Part shown: positions 13,301 to 27,200 of the stretch, piece by piece
Numbering within the stretch: position 1 is the stretch's first letter
How the letters are laid out: every line of letters begins with the position of its first letter
NCBI GenBank assembly: GCA_030142905.1
Contig: JASJOG010000109.1
Coordinates: 542,001 to 606,000 of the forward strand
Source: Heliopora coerulea
Taxonomy: Eukaryota > Cnidaria > Anthozoa > Scleralcyonacea > Helioporidae
DNA: 64,000 nucleotides
Direction: 5' to 3'
Notes under the pieces: model-generated
The model's database searches: none
What the model was told of the DNA's origin: nothing
What the model saw: the letters and a program-made list of their open reading frames with translations, nothing else
Position numbers and translations under genes: made by a program

Positions 13301-16300
13301 CAGAAGACTTATCGCCTTCTGTTCAGTAACAGTGAAGTGCGACACCGCTCTCATGCCGAGGCAAGCAGTAATATATTTGCGGTTTTTGGCGAACTGTTCA
13401 AACTGCGTCGACAGTAAACAGGCATGGCAGCAACGAACGACTTCTTGAGACGCCATGCTTGTCGTGTAGCTACAACGTCGTCAACAGTGTCCTTAGCCCG
13501 CACTCACCCACTTGCTATTACGTCACAAAACGTCATGTCGAGATGACCACAGTCAGAAACATATCAGTTGATGGCATAGCGCTGTCGTTGCTTAGCAACA
13601 GCAGATCCAAAAACGGCGACTAATGGATTCGTGAAGACGACGTAAACTTGTTCACTAAGAAGGAAAGTGCCAGCACGAAGAATAAACCTCGGTATGGTTT
13701 AAAATTATTCAAGGAGCTCTTTACAAGTGCAGAAGATAGGAGACAAACTCATGAAATTCCAACCGTAGGGCTTACATTTTGGTGAATAAAAAATCTTTTA
13801 ATGTTCAATGAATTCGTGTTATTTGTCCATATAATAAACAGAACATTACACGGAAGCTCTAAAATTTGAATTTTATGCTTTCGTGTGAAGAACAATATGA
13901 GATACTATATTGTTCTTTACACTCGAACATAGAATTCGATAATCGTATCTCGTGGATGGCGCCTTTTGAAACTAAATCAAATTCGATAGCACTGATGATT
14001 ATTGACTAAATTAAGCCCAATCATGATTAACGTTAATCTGTTTACCTTTTTGTACAACCAGTACCTGAGGTGTATACGTTCCAGTCACAAGTGTCTTGAG
14101 CACATTTTGCAACTTTAACTGGCGAATGGTGAGCAGGAATTTTGTCTTATGAGATAAATTATATGCGGCAGGGTGAAGAGTCGTATGCGGCAATGGAATC
14201 ATGTAGATGGACCTTCAGTGAGCCATCCGATCGCAATGGTAAAATAAAATTACAACACAAGAAGACAAATTTACGTTTGTGTTATATTTTTCAGGAGTGG
14301 GAAAAAAAGTGTCCAAAGTTTGCATCTTTTAAGGAGCAACAGGAAGCTTTAGAAGACGCCAGGGGACTGAAATTAAATGCTTTGTTGATAACTCCGATTC
14401 AAAGAGTACCAAGGTACAAGTTATGAATAAAGATAATTTGGAATAATCCCACTACCTGTAGAATTTAGACAAAAATAAAGTAAGGTATACACTACCTCAA
14501 ACATATAAATTGACAAACTTTGATACATTTCAATTTTAATATGTCGTTTGTGAGAATGAAAATTATGATAATATTTTGTATATGCATTTCGTATCCACGA
14601 TAAGAATTGTAGAGAAAAGTTCCGTGGGTTTGTTGTAGAGGGAAAGCTCTTTTAAGACAAAATCAGGAACAGTTCCCAAGAACGTGACTACAGGTCTTTC
14701 GTCTAGGAATCGAACCCGCGATCCTTTGAATCTTGTCCAGTGTTCTACCAACCGAACTGTGAAGTCTTAACCGGGAGCTTGGACCCAATGTTGGCGAACA
14801 CCGCTAACAAACGTAATTGCACATGCGCGAGGATCTGCGACCTTTATTTGTTTTCGTCAATAAGTACAGAACCATACCCAAATGTTCGTCATTTTTCAAA
14901 GTGTGGCAGGAAAATTATGGTTGGGAGAACACAGTATGTTTTTTATTTGAAATGAAGGAAGTAATGTGCAGATTATTGATCTAAACATTTTTGTGGTTCT
15001 CTTGTATTATGGAGGAATGTGTACAGCTATCGGATCTTAATGAAACACAAAGTTTCCCGTGCATTTATAAGTTACGAACCTGGCGCCCACTCATGCGCAT
15101 AAGACAGGTGTGACGCATGTGTTTGACGTATGCGTATGGCCTCTATAGCTCAGTGAGTAGAACACCAAAATCGGTTCCATGGATCACGGTTGTTCGATTG
15201 GACGCTAGACACTGAGCTATTTGAAAGTGAGGATGGTGGGGGGGGGGGGGGGGGCAGGGAAGATTTTAGACAAACGTACGAACAAGATGTTAGCAATGTA
15301 TCGACAAATATTAAGGAAAATTCAAAGTTAACCAAACCGAGGGCATGAGAAACTTGAAATTCGATAAAGGAATAAATGATTTCTACTTTGCCAGCTCTGG
15401 CTGGTATGATGGCATTAAACTTCGAAAATGATTCGGAAAAGTGCGCACGTCACCTGAGCAATGATATATACCAACCTATCTTCTTTTTCGGTCATCACCG
15501 CTACCACAACCACTTTGTTCTGAGGGTTGACGGGATCTGTCATTTTTGTCGGCTAAAAAACAAAACAGAAATCTTTACGAACATTTTGTATTGAACGTCT
15601 TTCCCGTACTTAACTTTCGCCTGAGCTTATCTAACAACTTTTTAATTTGATAATTCAAACGTAAACGGAATCCGCGACAGATAGGCTTAATGTACCGAAA
15701 AATGTACTGGATGTACCGACAGACCTAGTCAGGGCGAAAAGGGGGGGACAACTGTCCCCTTGGCTACTTAGGAAGACCTAAGTTGTATTTTTCACAGCCG
15801 CTTCAAGTTTGGTCACAAAAGTGGAACTATAACTCAACATTACGTACTCGAAATTCCTCTTAGTACATATAATAAAGGATGAAAAACATTGACGGTTAAG
15901 TCAACTTTTACTCTTGTTTAAGAGGTTTTACGAGGCTTGCTTTCGGGTGATATAGAATCTCTGGTACCAGGGTGGTCAACTCACGTGCTCCTTTCTTCCG
16001 CTGTTCGACAGTTTGTCATTTGTTTTTGATTGTTTTCCTAATTTTTGTTTGTTTTGCAATACTGCGTTGTTGATGAAGTGAGTTTGATGGAAGTCTTCAG
16101 TAATGAGTTCCTCTTCAACGGTGATAAATGGGGAGAGTTTTTCTGTTATCGAAGAGAACGAGGTTAATGCTTGTAAACATTACTGTACATTAAACCAGTT
16201 CTATAAAAGGCTTGTGTGAAAAACATTGAGGTTGGGAGCCATTGTCGCCACAATTTTCTGTGGGATTAGGGCTAGTTATGCTTTTGCAAGATTACTGGAC

Positions 16301-18227
16301 GATCTTTTCACGGATTCAGTATAATCTTGTGTTTGGCCCATTGGTGGAAAAGAGTAAATTGTAAAATGCAGTAAGTTCTTTGTTTAGTTAAAGACCTCTT
16401 CAAGATATAGACACTTAGAGACAAAAGTTCGTGTTGTTAGTTCGATACAACTTGTAGAATTAAATGCGTTACGTGTTCAAGACATTGTTTTATTTTAAAG
16501 GTATAAAATGTTACTGGAAAACCTTTTGTGGAAAACACCCGAGGATCATGTTGATTTTGAAAAACTTAAAGGTATATATTGTGTTCAATGCCATAATCCC
16601 CATGTAACAATAACGGTGAATTTAATATCTTATTATATGGCTGAGCTTGCTAGCCGGTATGTACGCAAAACGACGCACGCTGATTGGCTGCCTAGCCGTG
16701 CAATAAGTTTTTCGTACAGACCGGCTAGTTTTGGCGGGAAAATTTCCAAGTAGATTTGAAGACAAACAAACCAGCTTTAGGTACACTTTACAAAAGATTT
16801 ATCACAAATAACTACGAAAAAAGAAGTTAAATCTTCTCAAAGATAATTTAAAGCTGAAAACTAGATGAATAGATGCAAAAAAAAAACACGAAGTAATTGG
16901 TTAAAACAAACAAGTAAACTACAGTAAGCTACTTACTCATGAACACAAAACTTCGGTAAAAGCGATGAAGAAAGGAACCAAAAGCCATATAATAAATTCC
17001 TTATTAACCTCGTTTGTTCGGTCTGTACGGGAAAGTATTTGCCTGAGGTTTTCTCCGCACAGACCTCGCTCGGTCCCACAAAAACCTCAGGCAAATACTT
17101 TTCCGTACAGACCTCAAATTCGGTTAATAAGTAATCAGCAATGGTGAAGCCTGATTTCCATGTAGTTGTAATTGTTGTAATTCAGTCGGCGGTTGTGGCC
17201 GATCAAGCCTTACAATAATCACGACTTAATGGAAATGCGAGTCGTAATTGTTGTAGTTCTATCGGGGATCAATTGGTGACTGTTGTAGAAGTTGAATGTG
17301 GTTGAACTTCTACAACAATTACAACAGTCCCCGACAAATGAACATTTAATGGAAACATTCGTCGCCGACTGTCTGTGACAGGAAAGTGCATACAAGACCA
17401 CAGTCACAGGATAATATTTTATATATTATGTAACGATGAGTCAAACGCAGAGTTTAACTTTAACTGACGAGCGGTTCGTGGACGTCGCTGGGGTGCACTC
17501 AGCTTCCTTCCAAAGGTCTTCGGTTGTACTTTGCGACAGAAGAGCACTAAATTAATTTATGTTCCCTCTTCCTTGATTTTTTGCGAATCCTTGCTAAGGC
17601 AATCAGCAACACCTTTTGGTATTGTTCCAGTAACCTTCGACTCAACTGTGGCATCTACGTTTAGCGTTTTAATGTCAGGAATATTTTATGAAAACGTGCT
17701 CGAAGCAAAATTGTGGCTCTCGCCTCGGTCTAATTTTTTCCAAACCACCCCGCAGTTTAAACCATGAATCAGTGATCAGTAAACCGTAACGTCCTGAGTA
17801 CTAGAGGGAAATTGGTGGCTAAATTACAACAATTACAGCTATATGGAAACACAATTGTTCTAATAGAATCGGCGACAGTCGCCGACTGTACTACAACAAT
17901 TACAACTATATGGAAACCAGGCTTAAGGACGATGATAATCCCAATTATAACGATTATTACAACAAAGATAATGACGATGATATGGTGATGTTGATGATGA
18001 TGATGATGATGGTGGTGGTGAGGGTGTTAATGGTGGTGAGGGTGGTGAGGGTGATGATGATAGTGGTAGGGATGATGAGGCGGATGGTGATGATGATGGT
18101 GATGATGATGATGGTGATGATGATGATGATGATGATGATGATGGTGGTGAGGGTGATGATGGTGGTGAGGGTGATGATGATAGTGGTAGGGATGATGAGG
18201 GGGGTGGTGATGATGATGGTGATGATG

Positions 18228-18259
<32 letters not shown>

Positions 18260-21200
18260 GATGATGATGATGGTGAGTGTGATGATGATGGTGAATGTGA
18301 TGATGATAATGATAATGATGGCGAGTGTGATGATGATGATGATAATGATGGCGAGTGTGATGATTATGATGATAGTGATGATAAAAAAGGTTAAGAAAAG
18401 TAAGTTTTTGCGTGTAATTTCTTGTATTTTCATTCCTTGATTCTTGTCAGAGGCCGTCGACCAAATAAGCAAGGTGGCAATTCACATCAATGAAAACATT
18501 CGTCAACACGAAAACTTTCAAAAAATGTTGAACATTCAAAACAGCTTCAGTCGAGAAGGTGCTCCAAAGATATTGGCTCCTGGTAAGGTTTACAGTGTGA
18601 TATGAAACAGTATCAACGATACCTGTATTCCATACTATACAACTCTGGTATGTAACGCTATGTGCATGCTTGAGCAGCAAAGCCGTACAATTGAAAAGGG
18701 GGGAAACGTAGTCAATCGGGACCTGGCAGCTCGACATATTTTTCCCGAACACACGCGAAGGTGCTACGGTCCTGTCTGCACAGGTGCGTTTTCAAAACTT
18801 TCGTTTTCGGTTGTTTGCATGCGTCTTCGCTTTTGTGACTGTCTATGCGGGAAGGTCTTGTCATGAATTCGAAACTCCATTACTCAAAAACGTATCAGGT
18901 GATTATCCTGAAATTTTTGATAGACTGTTGCGAGAGATCTGCAAAACATGTAAAAACAATAGGGAATTTGTTCTCAGGGTTTACATTTTAGGATTTTGAG
19001 CACACGTTGGATGACGGCCCCAAAATCCCGACGTTTAATACACGGCATGATATAGAAATTTGTCTATGAACATCTGGCACACTGTTGGAAAACGCATGTA
19101 AAACCTAAATATGTTACTCATAACATTTGATATTACTACCGATGGGAACCGATCGATTTGTCCCCCACCTACTTTGGAGCACCTTAAGACGAGTTAGCAG
19201 GGTTTTCGAAGACCTGGGAAATTTTTGAAAATGATGGGAAAACAAAGTTGGGCAACCATGAAGCGGAAAGCCTGATGGTGAATAAAAAAATAATCAAGAG
19301 TTATCAGAAGTGGAGGTATCTGATGGGTTCTGTGTTTTGGATTTGTGTCCAAAAATGTGTTTGGCGATAGTGATTACACCTGATAGGATGCCTAGTAATG
19401 GTTTCAATATAATTGAATTAATTTATTTTTGATGGATTTCTGTTGGTTTTTCGTATAATCCATTGCTTCAGATAGTGGTATTTGACCATATCTCTTTGAT
19501 ACTTTGACTTTTTTGTCACCTTCACGATATTGTATTTCTAGTTTTTTGTTCTTTTCGTCATTTTTTATGGTTACCATTTTTTCTATTCTATTTAACAGAT
19601 CTGACTCTTTTTCTATTTTGAAACTGTATTTGATTTCTGGTTTTTCTTTGATCTCGTCATTGCCTCGTTTATTCAATACTTTATTACCATGGTTTTTGGC
19701 GTACTCGTTTATATATTTCTTTTCTATCTTTTCTAATTTATGTTTGTTTTCACATGGACAATCTATAACTAGTGATATTTTGGGGTCTTGTCTTTGTTTT
19801 TGTATACTATACTCTTTGTGTCAGATAAGTGTTCTTTTAGTCTAGTTTCTAGGGTCTTTATTGTGGATCCGATATAAATACTACCATCTTCTAACTCTAT
19901 TTTATAAATCTTACCATTTTGATATTCTGTGTGTCCTATTGATACTACGTCGTGTTTGTTCTTCACGGTGTATGTATATTTTGCTTTCACGTTTTCTGCA
20001 TGTATGTATTCAAATTTGGTTGACCTACTTAAAGCTGTATATAATTGCTTCTTGTTCATGGCCTCTGTATTCAAAAATATTATAGTGTTGGTCTATCTCT
20101 GCTCCCTGGTATTTGTATACTGTTATACAGAATGCCAGGTTAAATTTCTTTCTGAAGTCGTCCAAAGAGAACTTTTGGTCATTTTCCTTTATAGTGACAC
20201 CATTTATGTTTATATCTTTAATAGTGAACTGCTGAGAGTTGTACATAGAACGGTCCTTCATGTTATCAATACATATCACAGGAGTACCTGCACAGACTTT
20301 ATATATTTCTTTTGCTCCATTATAAATGAAGTTCACAACTTGGTGACTTTTACCTTCGCAAAATGCATCTGAACACATTATATTGATTTCCTTTCTAGTA
20401 CTGTTGAAGTAGCATATATTGACATAGCTGCCCACATAGTTGGCCAATTTATGGTCCAACCGATTGGTCGCAAGGAAGTTGGTCAGCATATCAAAAGTCT
20501 TGTCATTTTATTTATTTCAGTTCAACAGTATTAGCACACATCTCCAGTATCGCAGGACTCTTTGTATAGTCATACTTTAACCTACTATTACCTTCAACAG
20601 GGTCAAATTGGTCAATATCGCCATAAAGATTTACTTTCAGATTATTTGCCACAAAGCTGTTATATATTAGAGTGATCCATTTATTTGGAACCATAGAGAA
20701 TTCGTCTATAAATACATCCTTATTGGCTAATAGTTTGAGGTTTTCTGCATCTGATGTAAATTCATTAAAGTACCTATCAAATGTATGCTCCTTATTTTTC
20801 AGGCTATCGTCAACTCTACTTCTAATGTTATCCACAGCCTTGTTCGTGAAGCTGAATATAATAGGATTTTTACTTTCTTTGGCATTATTTATCAGTTTTG
20901 TAGTTTTGCCACATCCAGCACCTCCTGTTATTAAGGCTCCTTTTCCAGGTTCTATTTTATAGTCATTTAAGTCAATATTTTTGCGGTAAGATTTGTCAAT
21001 CATAGAATGGATTTCTCCTATCTTTTGATACACTTTACCAATCATATCAGAAGTAAAATTCTGTTGTTTGTCTTTAATTGGGTATTCTTTGTATGGATTT
21101 TCACAGTAAACAGCATCGGTATTGTATCCATGTATCATAGTATGCTTATCACAGGCTTCTTCTATAACTTCCAAAAGCTTCATAATGGATCCCGAAATCG

Positions 21201-24200
21201 CGTGTCTATTAATTGAGCAGTTCTCTGTCATTCTTCTTTTAATATCTATTTTGCGTATTAGAAAGAAATCATCTTCATTATGGACACTCACTTTTTCGTT
21301 ATTTTCAAGAGCCTCAGTCCCAACAGCGCGAGCAGTGTCATAACTAGTGGAAGTAAAACCGTTGCTATTTTTATCATATTTCTTTCCTAAGTATCCAATA
21401 AATTGGTTTGCTAACTTTTTAGCATTAGCTTCGTCAAAATTGTTAAAAACATATTTAATGTACCCTTTGAAGGAGTCATGTTTGATCGGCTTATCAGTTA
21501 CTAGTTGCAGTTTTATGTCTTGGAGTGTTATAAATTTATTTTTCAGTGGGTAGTCAATCAGATTTCTTCCATAAAATCCTGCTTTTATTATTATGGGGTC
21601 ATTATTTAGTGTTCTATACTTCTTTATCAGTGTTTCATTAATATAGTATTCACCTGTCTTTAGATTTCCATCAAATTTTATTTTATTGTGTATATTATAT
21701 AATGGGATATCATGTTCGTTAGTTAATAGTACGGATGGGCGGTCTTTTGCAATGTCCAAAGCCGTTAGTTCCTCTTCTTCATAATTTTTTGGGTCATCCT
21801 TGTTAAATTCTTTATGGAATGTATGCTGCAGTGCCTTCGGATAGTAGTCATCAATAATTGATATTGTGTGTTTGTTATAATTAGAACTTTTTAAGTGCCC
21901 ATATAGTTGTTTAAACAGGTTTACTGCTATTGAAGTCAGACCTTGGTTGTTAAATTTGAAAGCATCTACTGGATATTTTTCAAAAAGCTGGTCGCAAATA
22001 TTTCTCCTCAGTTCATAGTCATTTATGGAAACCATATTTTTCAAATCAGGAGTTATGAACCCTTCGATTTGGTTCCTTCCATCATAGTGGAAATGCTCTG
22101 TATAAGTTTGTGCCTTTTGCATGGTCTCTACCATCATATCTTTACTACTGTGTCCATCAGGAAGCACAATCAGATAGTTTTCATAATCCTTTGTTTTATC
22201 AGAATTTGCAAATATAGCACATTGTTTGGAGTGATTAATAATATTATAGTAGTCTTCTTTCGTTTTGCAGATTTCTATTTTATCCTCATTTTGTTTAGAA
22301 TTCCACTGTATGAGATCCAAGTGGTTTAATAATGGAGATCCTTTTGTAATCTTAGTTTTTAGGTTTTCATTCAATATTGGAAAACAGTGACCATCTTTGC
22401 ATATAAAACACAGACGAACGATCTGTCTGTTATTCCTAGGTGCTGGAGAGGACACAAACTTGTTATAGAAGGGGTCCAAAGCATATATAGACACATTAGT
22501 GTAAGGGTTATCCCTCCAGTCTAATAATTCTATAGTTGAAGGTCTTTTGACATGTTTATCAAACACATATTTATTGATTTCTTCAGTAAGGGATATTTTA
22601 GTGTATCTTTTGAATCCATTTTCCCCGTTACAAGCTTCATAAATATAGTCCTGCACACAGGAGCCTTTATTTTGGGTTATTTTTCTATAGTTGTTACATT
22701 TGTCAACAAGAGCGCTCAACAACCTAGTATCACCCATACGAATGTCTTCCATTTTAATTTTCTTGAGTTTTGTGATCACACCACCAATTCTAGTAATATG
22801 TTCACCAGACTGCTGCTCAGAACGGTTGCCAATTAACAGAGCATACATCAAAAACTGGTAAATATCACGTCTTGATAAGCCTCTTGGTTGACTCTCTTCA
22901 AATGGTCCAAAAGTTTTGATTTTATCCTGCTTCCCTAAAGGTGCTCTATCGTCTGTAATAACAACGTCTATGGTGACAGAAACAGTTTCCCATCCGTTTC
23001 CGTTGCTTCTCATCCCCCTTCTAAATAGGTTGACAAATGAAGATAACTTTTCTACATAACCATTCTTCTGTTTACAAAGCCCAGTTCATAGTTTCTGGCA
23101 TCCTGAAGTGAGAGGCCAATCATGGGGTACTTATTAGAATAGACAGGTTCGTATTCCAAGAGGGAAAACAGTTCATTGGCCTTATTCAGGGTCTTTTGCC
23201 ACTCTTTGTCCCTTCTTTCTTTCTCCACTGAAGCATTCAGATAATTTTTGAGTGACTTTTTAAGATGCTCCAAAGTAGGTGGGGGACAAATCGATCGGTT
23301 CCCATCGGTAGTGATATTAACTTTGATTTTAAATTTAAAATAGGTCGAAACTTCCTCAAAGAAGGCACTCTCTTAAAGGTAGAGTATTCCTGCTTTGAAA
23401 AATAACTGTTTGTAATGAATTAGAAGTGTTTAATTAACTCTTTCCTGGCAGGATCGATCTTCTATTATTTTACTCTGGCAAACGCCAGAAGATTTTACTC
23501 TGGCAAACGCCAGAAGATTTTACTCTGGCAAACGCTAGAAGATTTTACTCGTCAAGAGTAGAGGTCCCGCCGAGAAAGAGTTCAGAAAAATCGTAATAAA
23601 TTTGAACAAGTTTAGTTGTGACTTTTAATCAAAACTCAGTGATAAAAAACGAAAGTAAAAAGTAAAATAAATTTCCCAATGACGTTTACTTAACTTCTTC
23701 ACTTAAACAGTTTGTTCAAATATTTAAATGATTTCTTAAAAACAGCAGGTGGAAATATTTAATCGAAAACCCACTATAATTCAGCTTATTTTTTTTTACA
23801 AGTGAACTTTCTTCGTTCGAAACTTAATCAGAAAACTCAGAAATATAAAGCGACGCTTCGATGTCATTTTGATATCATTATTTTGAAATGGAACAAACTG
23901 AAATTCTTGTAGTCTTATGTACAATATGGTATATCAAACTACAAGAATTTTAGTTTGCTCCTCTACCTGATAATGTCAAGATGACATTGAAGCGTCGCTT
24001 TTTATCACTGAGTTTTCTCATTAAAGGTTTCAAACGAAGAAAGTTTACTTGTAAAAAATAAATTTAAAACAAAAAAAGAAAGATAAGTAATCATTTTTAA
24101 GTAATCATTTAAATATTTGGGCAAACTGTTTAAGTGAAGAAGTTAAGCAGATGTGAGTAGGAATTTTATTCAATTGTAATAATCATTTTAGTCTCAAACT

Positions 24201-27200
24201 ACATGATATGTATTGTCCCTGGACATGTTTAGGTTGGAAAGCGTGGTTGGGGATTTTCAAAGGAGCGAACGTTTTTTCTCTTCTCCGACATATTAATTTG
24301 CGCAAAGAAAAACAATCTTCGAGAAAAGGAAAGTGGAAGGTTGGTAGTAATATAGAAATTTTTTTCACTGTCTTACCTGTGATTGTTCTTGCGTCGCGTT
24401 ATCAGTAATGGCTAACAAATATTGGTTTCGATCAGATGTTGATATCAGGATATTTTTACCGCAAAAAAAACATCTTAAAAATGTTATTTTGTCAACTCTT
24501 TTAACTCACATTTTTCTGTAGAAACGATAACAAGTCAACAGTAGAATTCTTTTCGATTTGGGCAAATTAAAAAGGTCAATAGGTTTGGCGCCGTCTGCCT
24601 ACTCATTTGTAGGAACTTTAATCGCCATTAAACTTTGATTCGACTTTAATTTTACATTTGAATGCCTCAGAAAACTTGTTTAAATCGTGTGGTGAAGAAG
24701 AGGACTTTTCACACCTAACGCCGGAAGTAGCATTTTTGAAAGCTCCAGATGCCGAATGTTGAGTTAGGCAGACCCGTAGCCAAGTGGAGGGTGGCGGGAT
24801 GAAACCCGCCTGTAAATTTGAGCCCACCGAATAAATGCAAAATCGCATGTCTCACGTTAGAAAGGCATCTTGCCCTGTCTGATCCATTGCCTTGGTCAGA
24901 CGCGTAACCAGGAATTTTTCTTGGGAGGGGGGAGGCAGCTCAATGTCGAGCAACTTTTTGCAGCTGGAAATTCTCAACACCTCAAAAGATGTAGTTCCTT
25001 CTTCTATGCTAGTTTATCACATAAGAGAGGTATCTGAGCGTCGTGGTAATGGAAAATTAGGCTGACGACCGCGTCTTTTAAAGCCCTTCGTTTGTCTATT
25101 TCGCTTCTTATTACAGAATTTTTTTTATTTACAAGATGACTCGAATAGATGATAACTTCGCATTTTTCGCTTCATTCCAGTTATTTATTTGAACTAAGGT
25201 CAATTTTGAGGGTTCCAGCCTCCAGGTATTTTATTGCATTTCAAAAAGCAGGGTCTAATTTGGGTTTCCCTGAATAAAACTTAAAAGATGGAGATTAATT
25301 TCGGTAATTCGTAGTAGGTGTATTAATCGACAAAAAACATGAAAATATGTGGCGTAAAATGTTCGTGTAGTTTAAAAGTACCCAGTCGAGGACTAATAAA
25401 ACAGAATTAAGCGCATGAGCCTCCTGGGGACGTTGACGGGTAAATGTAATCGACAGTAACACCATCAAACACCACTAGGGAGAATGTTTTGCTGCAGAAA
25501 GAGAATGGTAATTTTGGTTACGCTTTCTCCTTTAAAATGTCAGCAACAATGCTTAATAAATTGTGAGTAATATAGAGCGTAAGAGCATCAAAATCGACTG
25601 GTTTTTGGCGCTGACTATACTCAATGGCCTTCAAACGCTTGTGTCCGACACTCGACATTCGTCAGCAATTAACGTGATTTTAATGTCCCCCTGACAACTG
25701 ACCAAACATTCACATCCTCGCTTCAGCACTTTAGATAATACGTTTCGACAGTTTATCCCAACTCCAAGAGTGGTTTAACACTCGCAAATCAAAGCTGGCC
25801 AGATTGTGATACTGTCTTATGACTCATTATGGAACTGGAAACTCGATGTCGTTGCAGCTATGGGGGGATTTGAACCCCCCGAACCCCCCTGGGTACGCCA
25901 CTGGTCTTGATTAGTAGTTGTGGTATCACTCCATGAAATTTTCGATTAATTTTCAAAGAAATTTTTGGTATTTAACGAATATTTGGTATTCACATGAAAT
26001 GGAGTTTATACAATATGAAGGAAATTTTGGAGTGTGAGAACCTTACGTTTTAACCCTTTACCGGCCAATTATTTTTAAGGTGTTTCAGATGAATGCACGT
26101 AGAAATGTGATTCTGCGCTGTTTGTTCATTGCAGACCGAGAAAAGCGTCCCACATGAAAGGAAACTGGACTATACTGCCGTGTATACCAAAAAACTAACC
26201 CACTTATACTCTAGGTGCCCTCCGTACTGGTGTACCGGTTTGGGTGGGACGATGCAGAGACTCTGCTGCCGTGAACTCGCTATCCCCGTGAGGGGGTTAG
26301 GGAGAGGGACAGAGACTGGGGGCTTCTTTTTCTCGCTTGTTTGATTAATTTTTTAACAATAGGGGCCTTAAGATCTAAGATGTCGGCTTGAACGACGGCG
26401 CATATAAAATATCGACATTTGAAGGAACCACGGTTTATTGACCACCATGCTTGATACTCGTAGCTTGTTTTATGACTCCTAAAACGCTCCAGTTCTTCTA
26501 AAACGACTGTAGTCTCGGGTTGAATTCAATCTTAAGTAACAGCTTTTTTCACTCCGCGAGCTGACGTAGTCCTGAAGACCTGAAAATGGTCTGGGTGATC
26601 TTGTATGCATAATGACGACGGCGTTGAGAATGCATTGGAGAATGAAAATTATTTACTCTCTTTGTTTTGCATGAAGAATTCCTTTGTTAGGGTTAGAGTT
26701 AGGATTAGGATCATAACGCTAATCTCACCCTAATCCTAACAGTTGACGTGTTATCCCTGGTCACATTTTAACCTAAACTCAAACGATTTTTTCAAAAACT
26801 TTATGGCGGGCGCTTTGTGCCAAAAATAACATTCGCTAGGCCTAGCTTCCAACTGCTAGCGAAAACTTACGATCGCCAGGGATATCCGTCAATCGATTCA
26901 TTCGCGAAGGCTAAGTTTACAATCGCCAGACCTAAACCAGAACCGTCAGTGTTACGAAACAACAACAAATTAAACTTTATAATTGCTGGAGCTAAATACC
27001 GACCGTGATCGCTGGTGTAAAACTTGCAATCGCAAGTGCTAGTCCCAATCGTCTACCCTGCGCCTCGTGTGCTCGTGTCTGCGTCGTCAACATATCTTCT
27101 CACTTAAGACTCAGGATAATCCTGAAATGTCAATTGTCCTAAGATTTAGGATTATCTTGAATCTTAGAGTTAGGATTAGGGTTAGGATTGTGGTTAGGAT

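Larger units (their letters stand above)
19131..23316 (-). mobile_element. PolB-helicase-GIY-YIG element with terminal inverted repeats, unrecognised class
   Basis: The 57-bp ends at 19131-19187 and 23260-23316 are nearly identical in inverted orientation (core ACCGATGGGAACCGATCGAT). TTGA precedes the left end and TTAA follows the right, a possible 4-bp target duplication with one change. All substantial coding is on the - strand and shows, in order, family-B DNA polymerase motifs, SF1 helicase motifs and a GIY-YIG nuclease domain. No integrase, DDE transposase or capsid gene is visible. Inverted ends plus a protein-primed type polymerase suggest a linear replicon that became integrated. It might be a self-synthesising transposon, a linear-plasmid relative or a Polinton-like virus remnant. 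The coding is broken by several frame changes, so this copy is dead. Confidence 0.8.

Noticed and set aside
17910..18472. Long methionine-, valine- and isoleucine-rich open frames on both strands
   Set aside because: They are translations of the GATGGT/GATGAT microsatellite.
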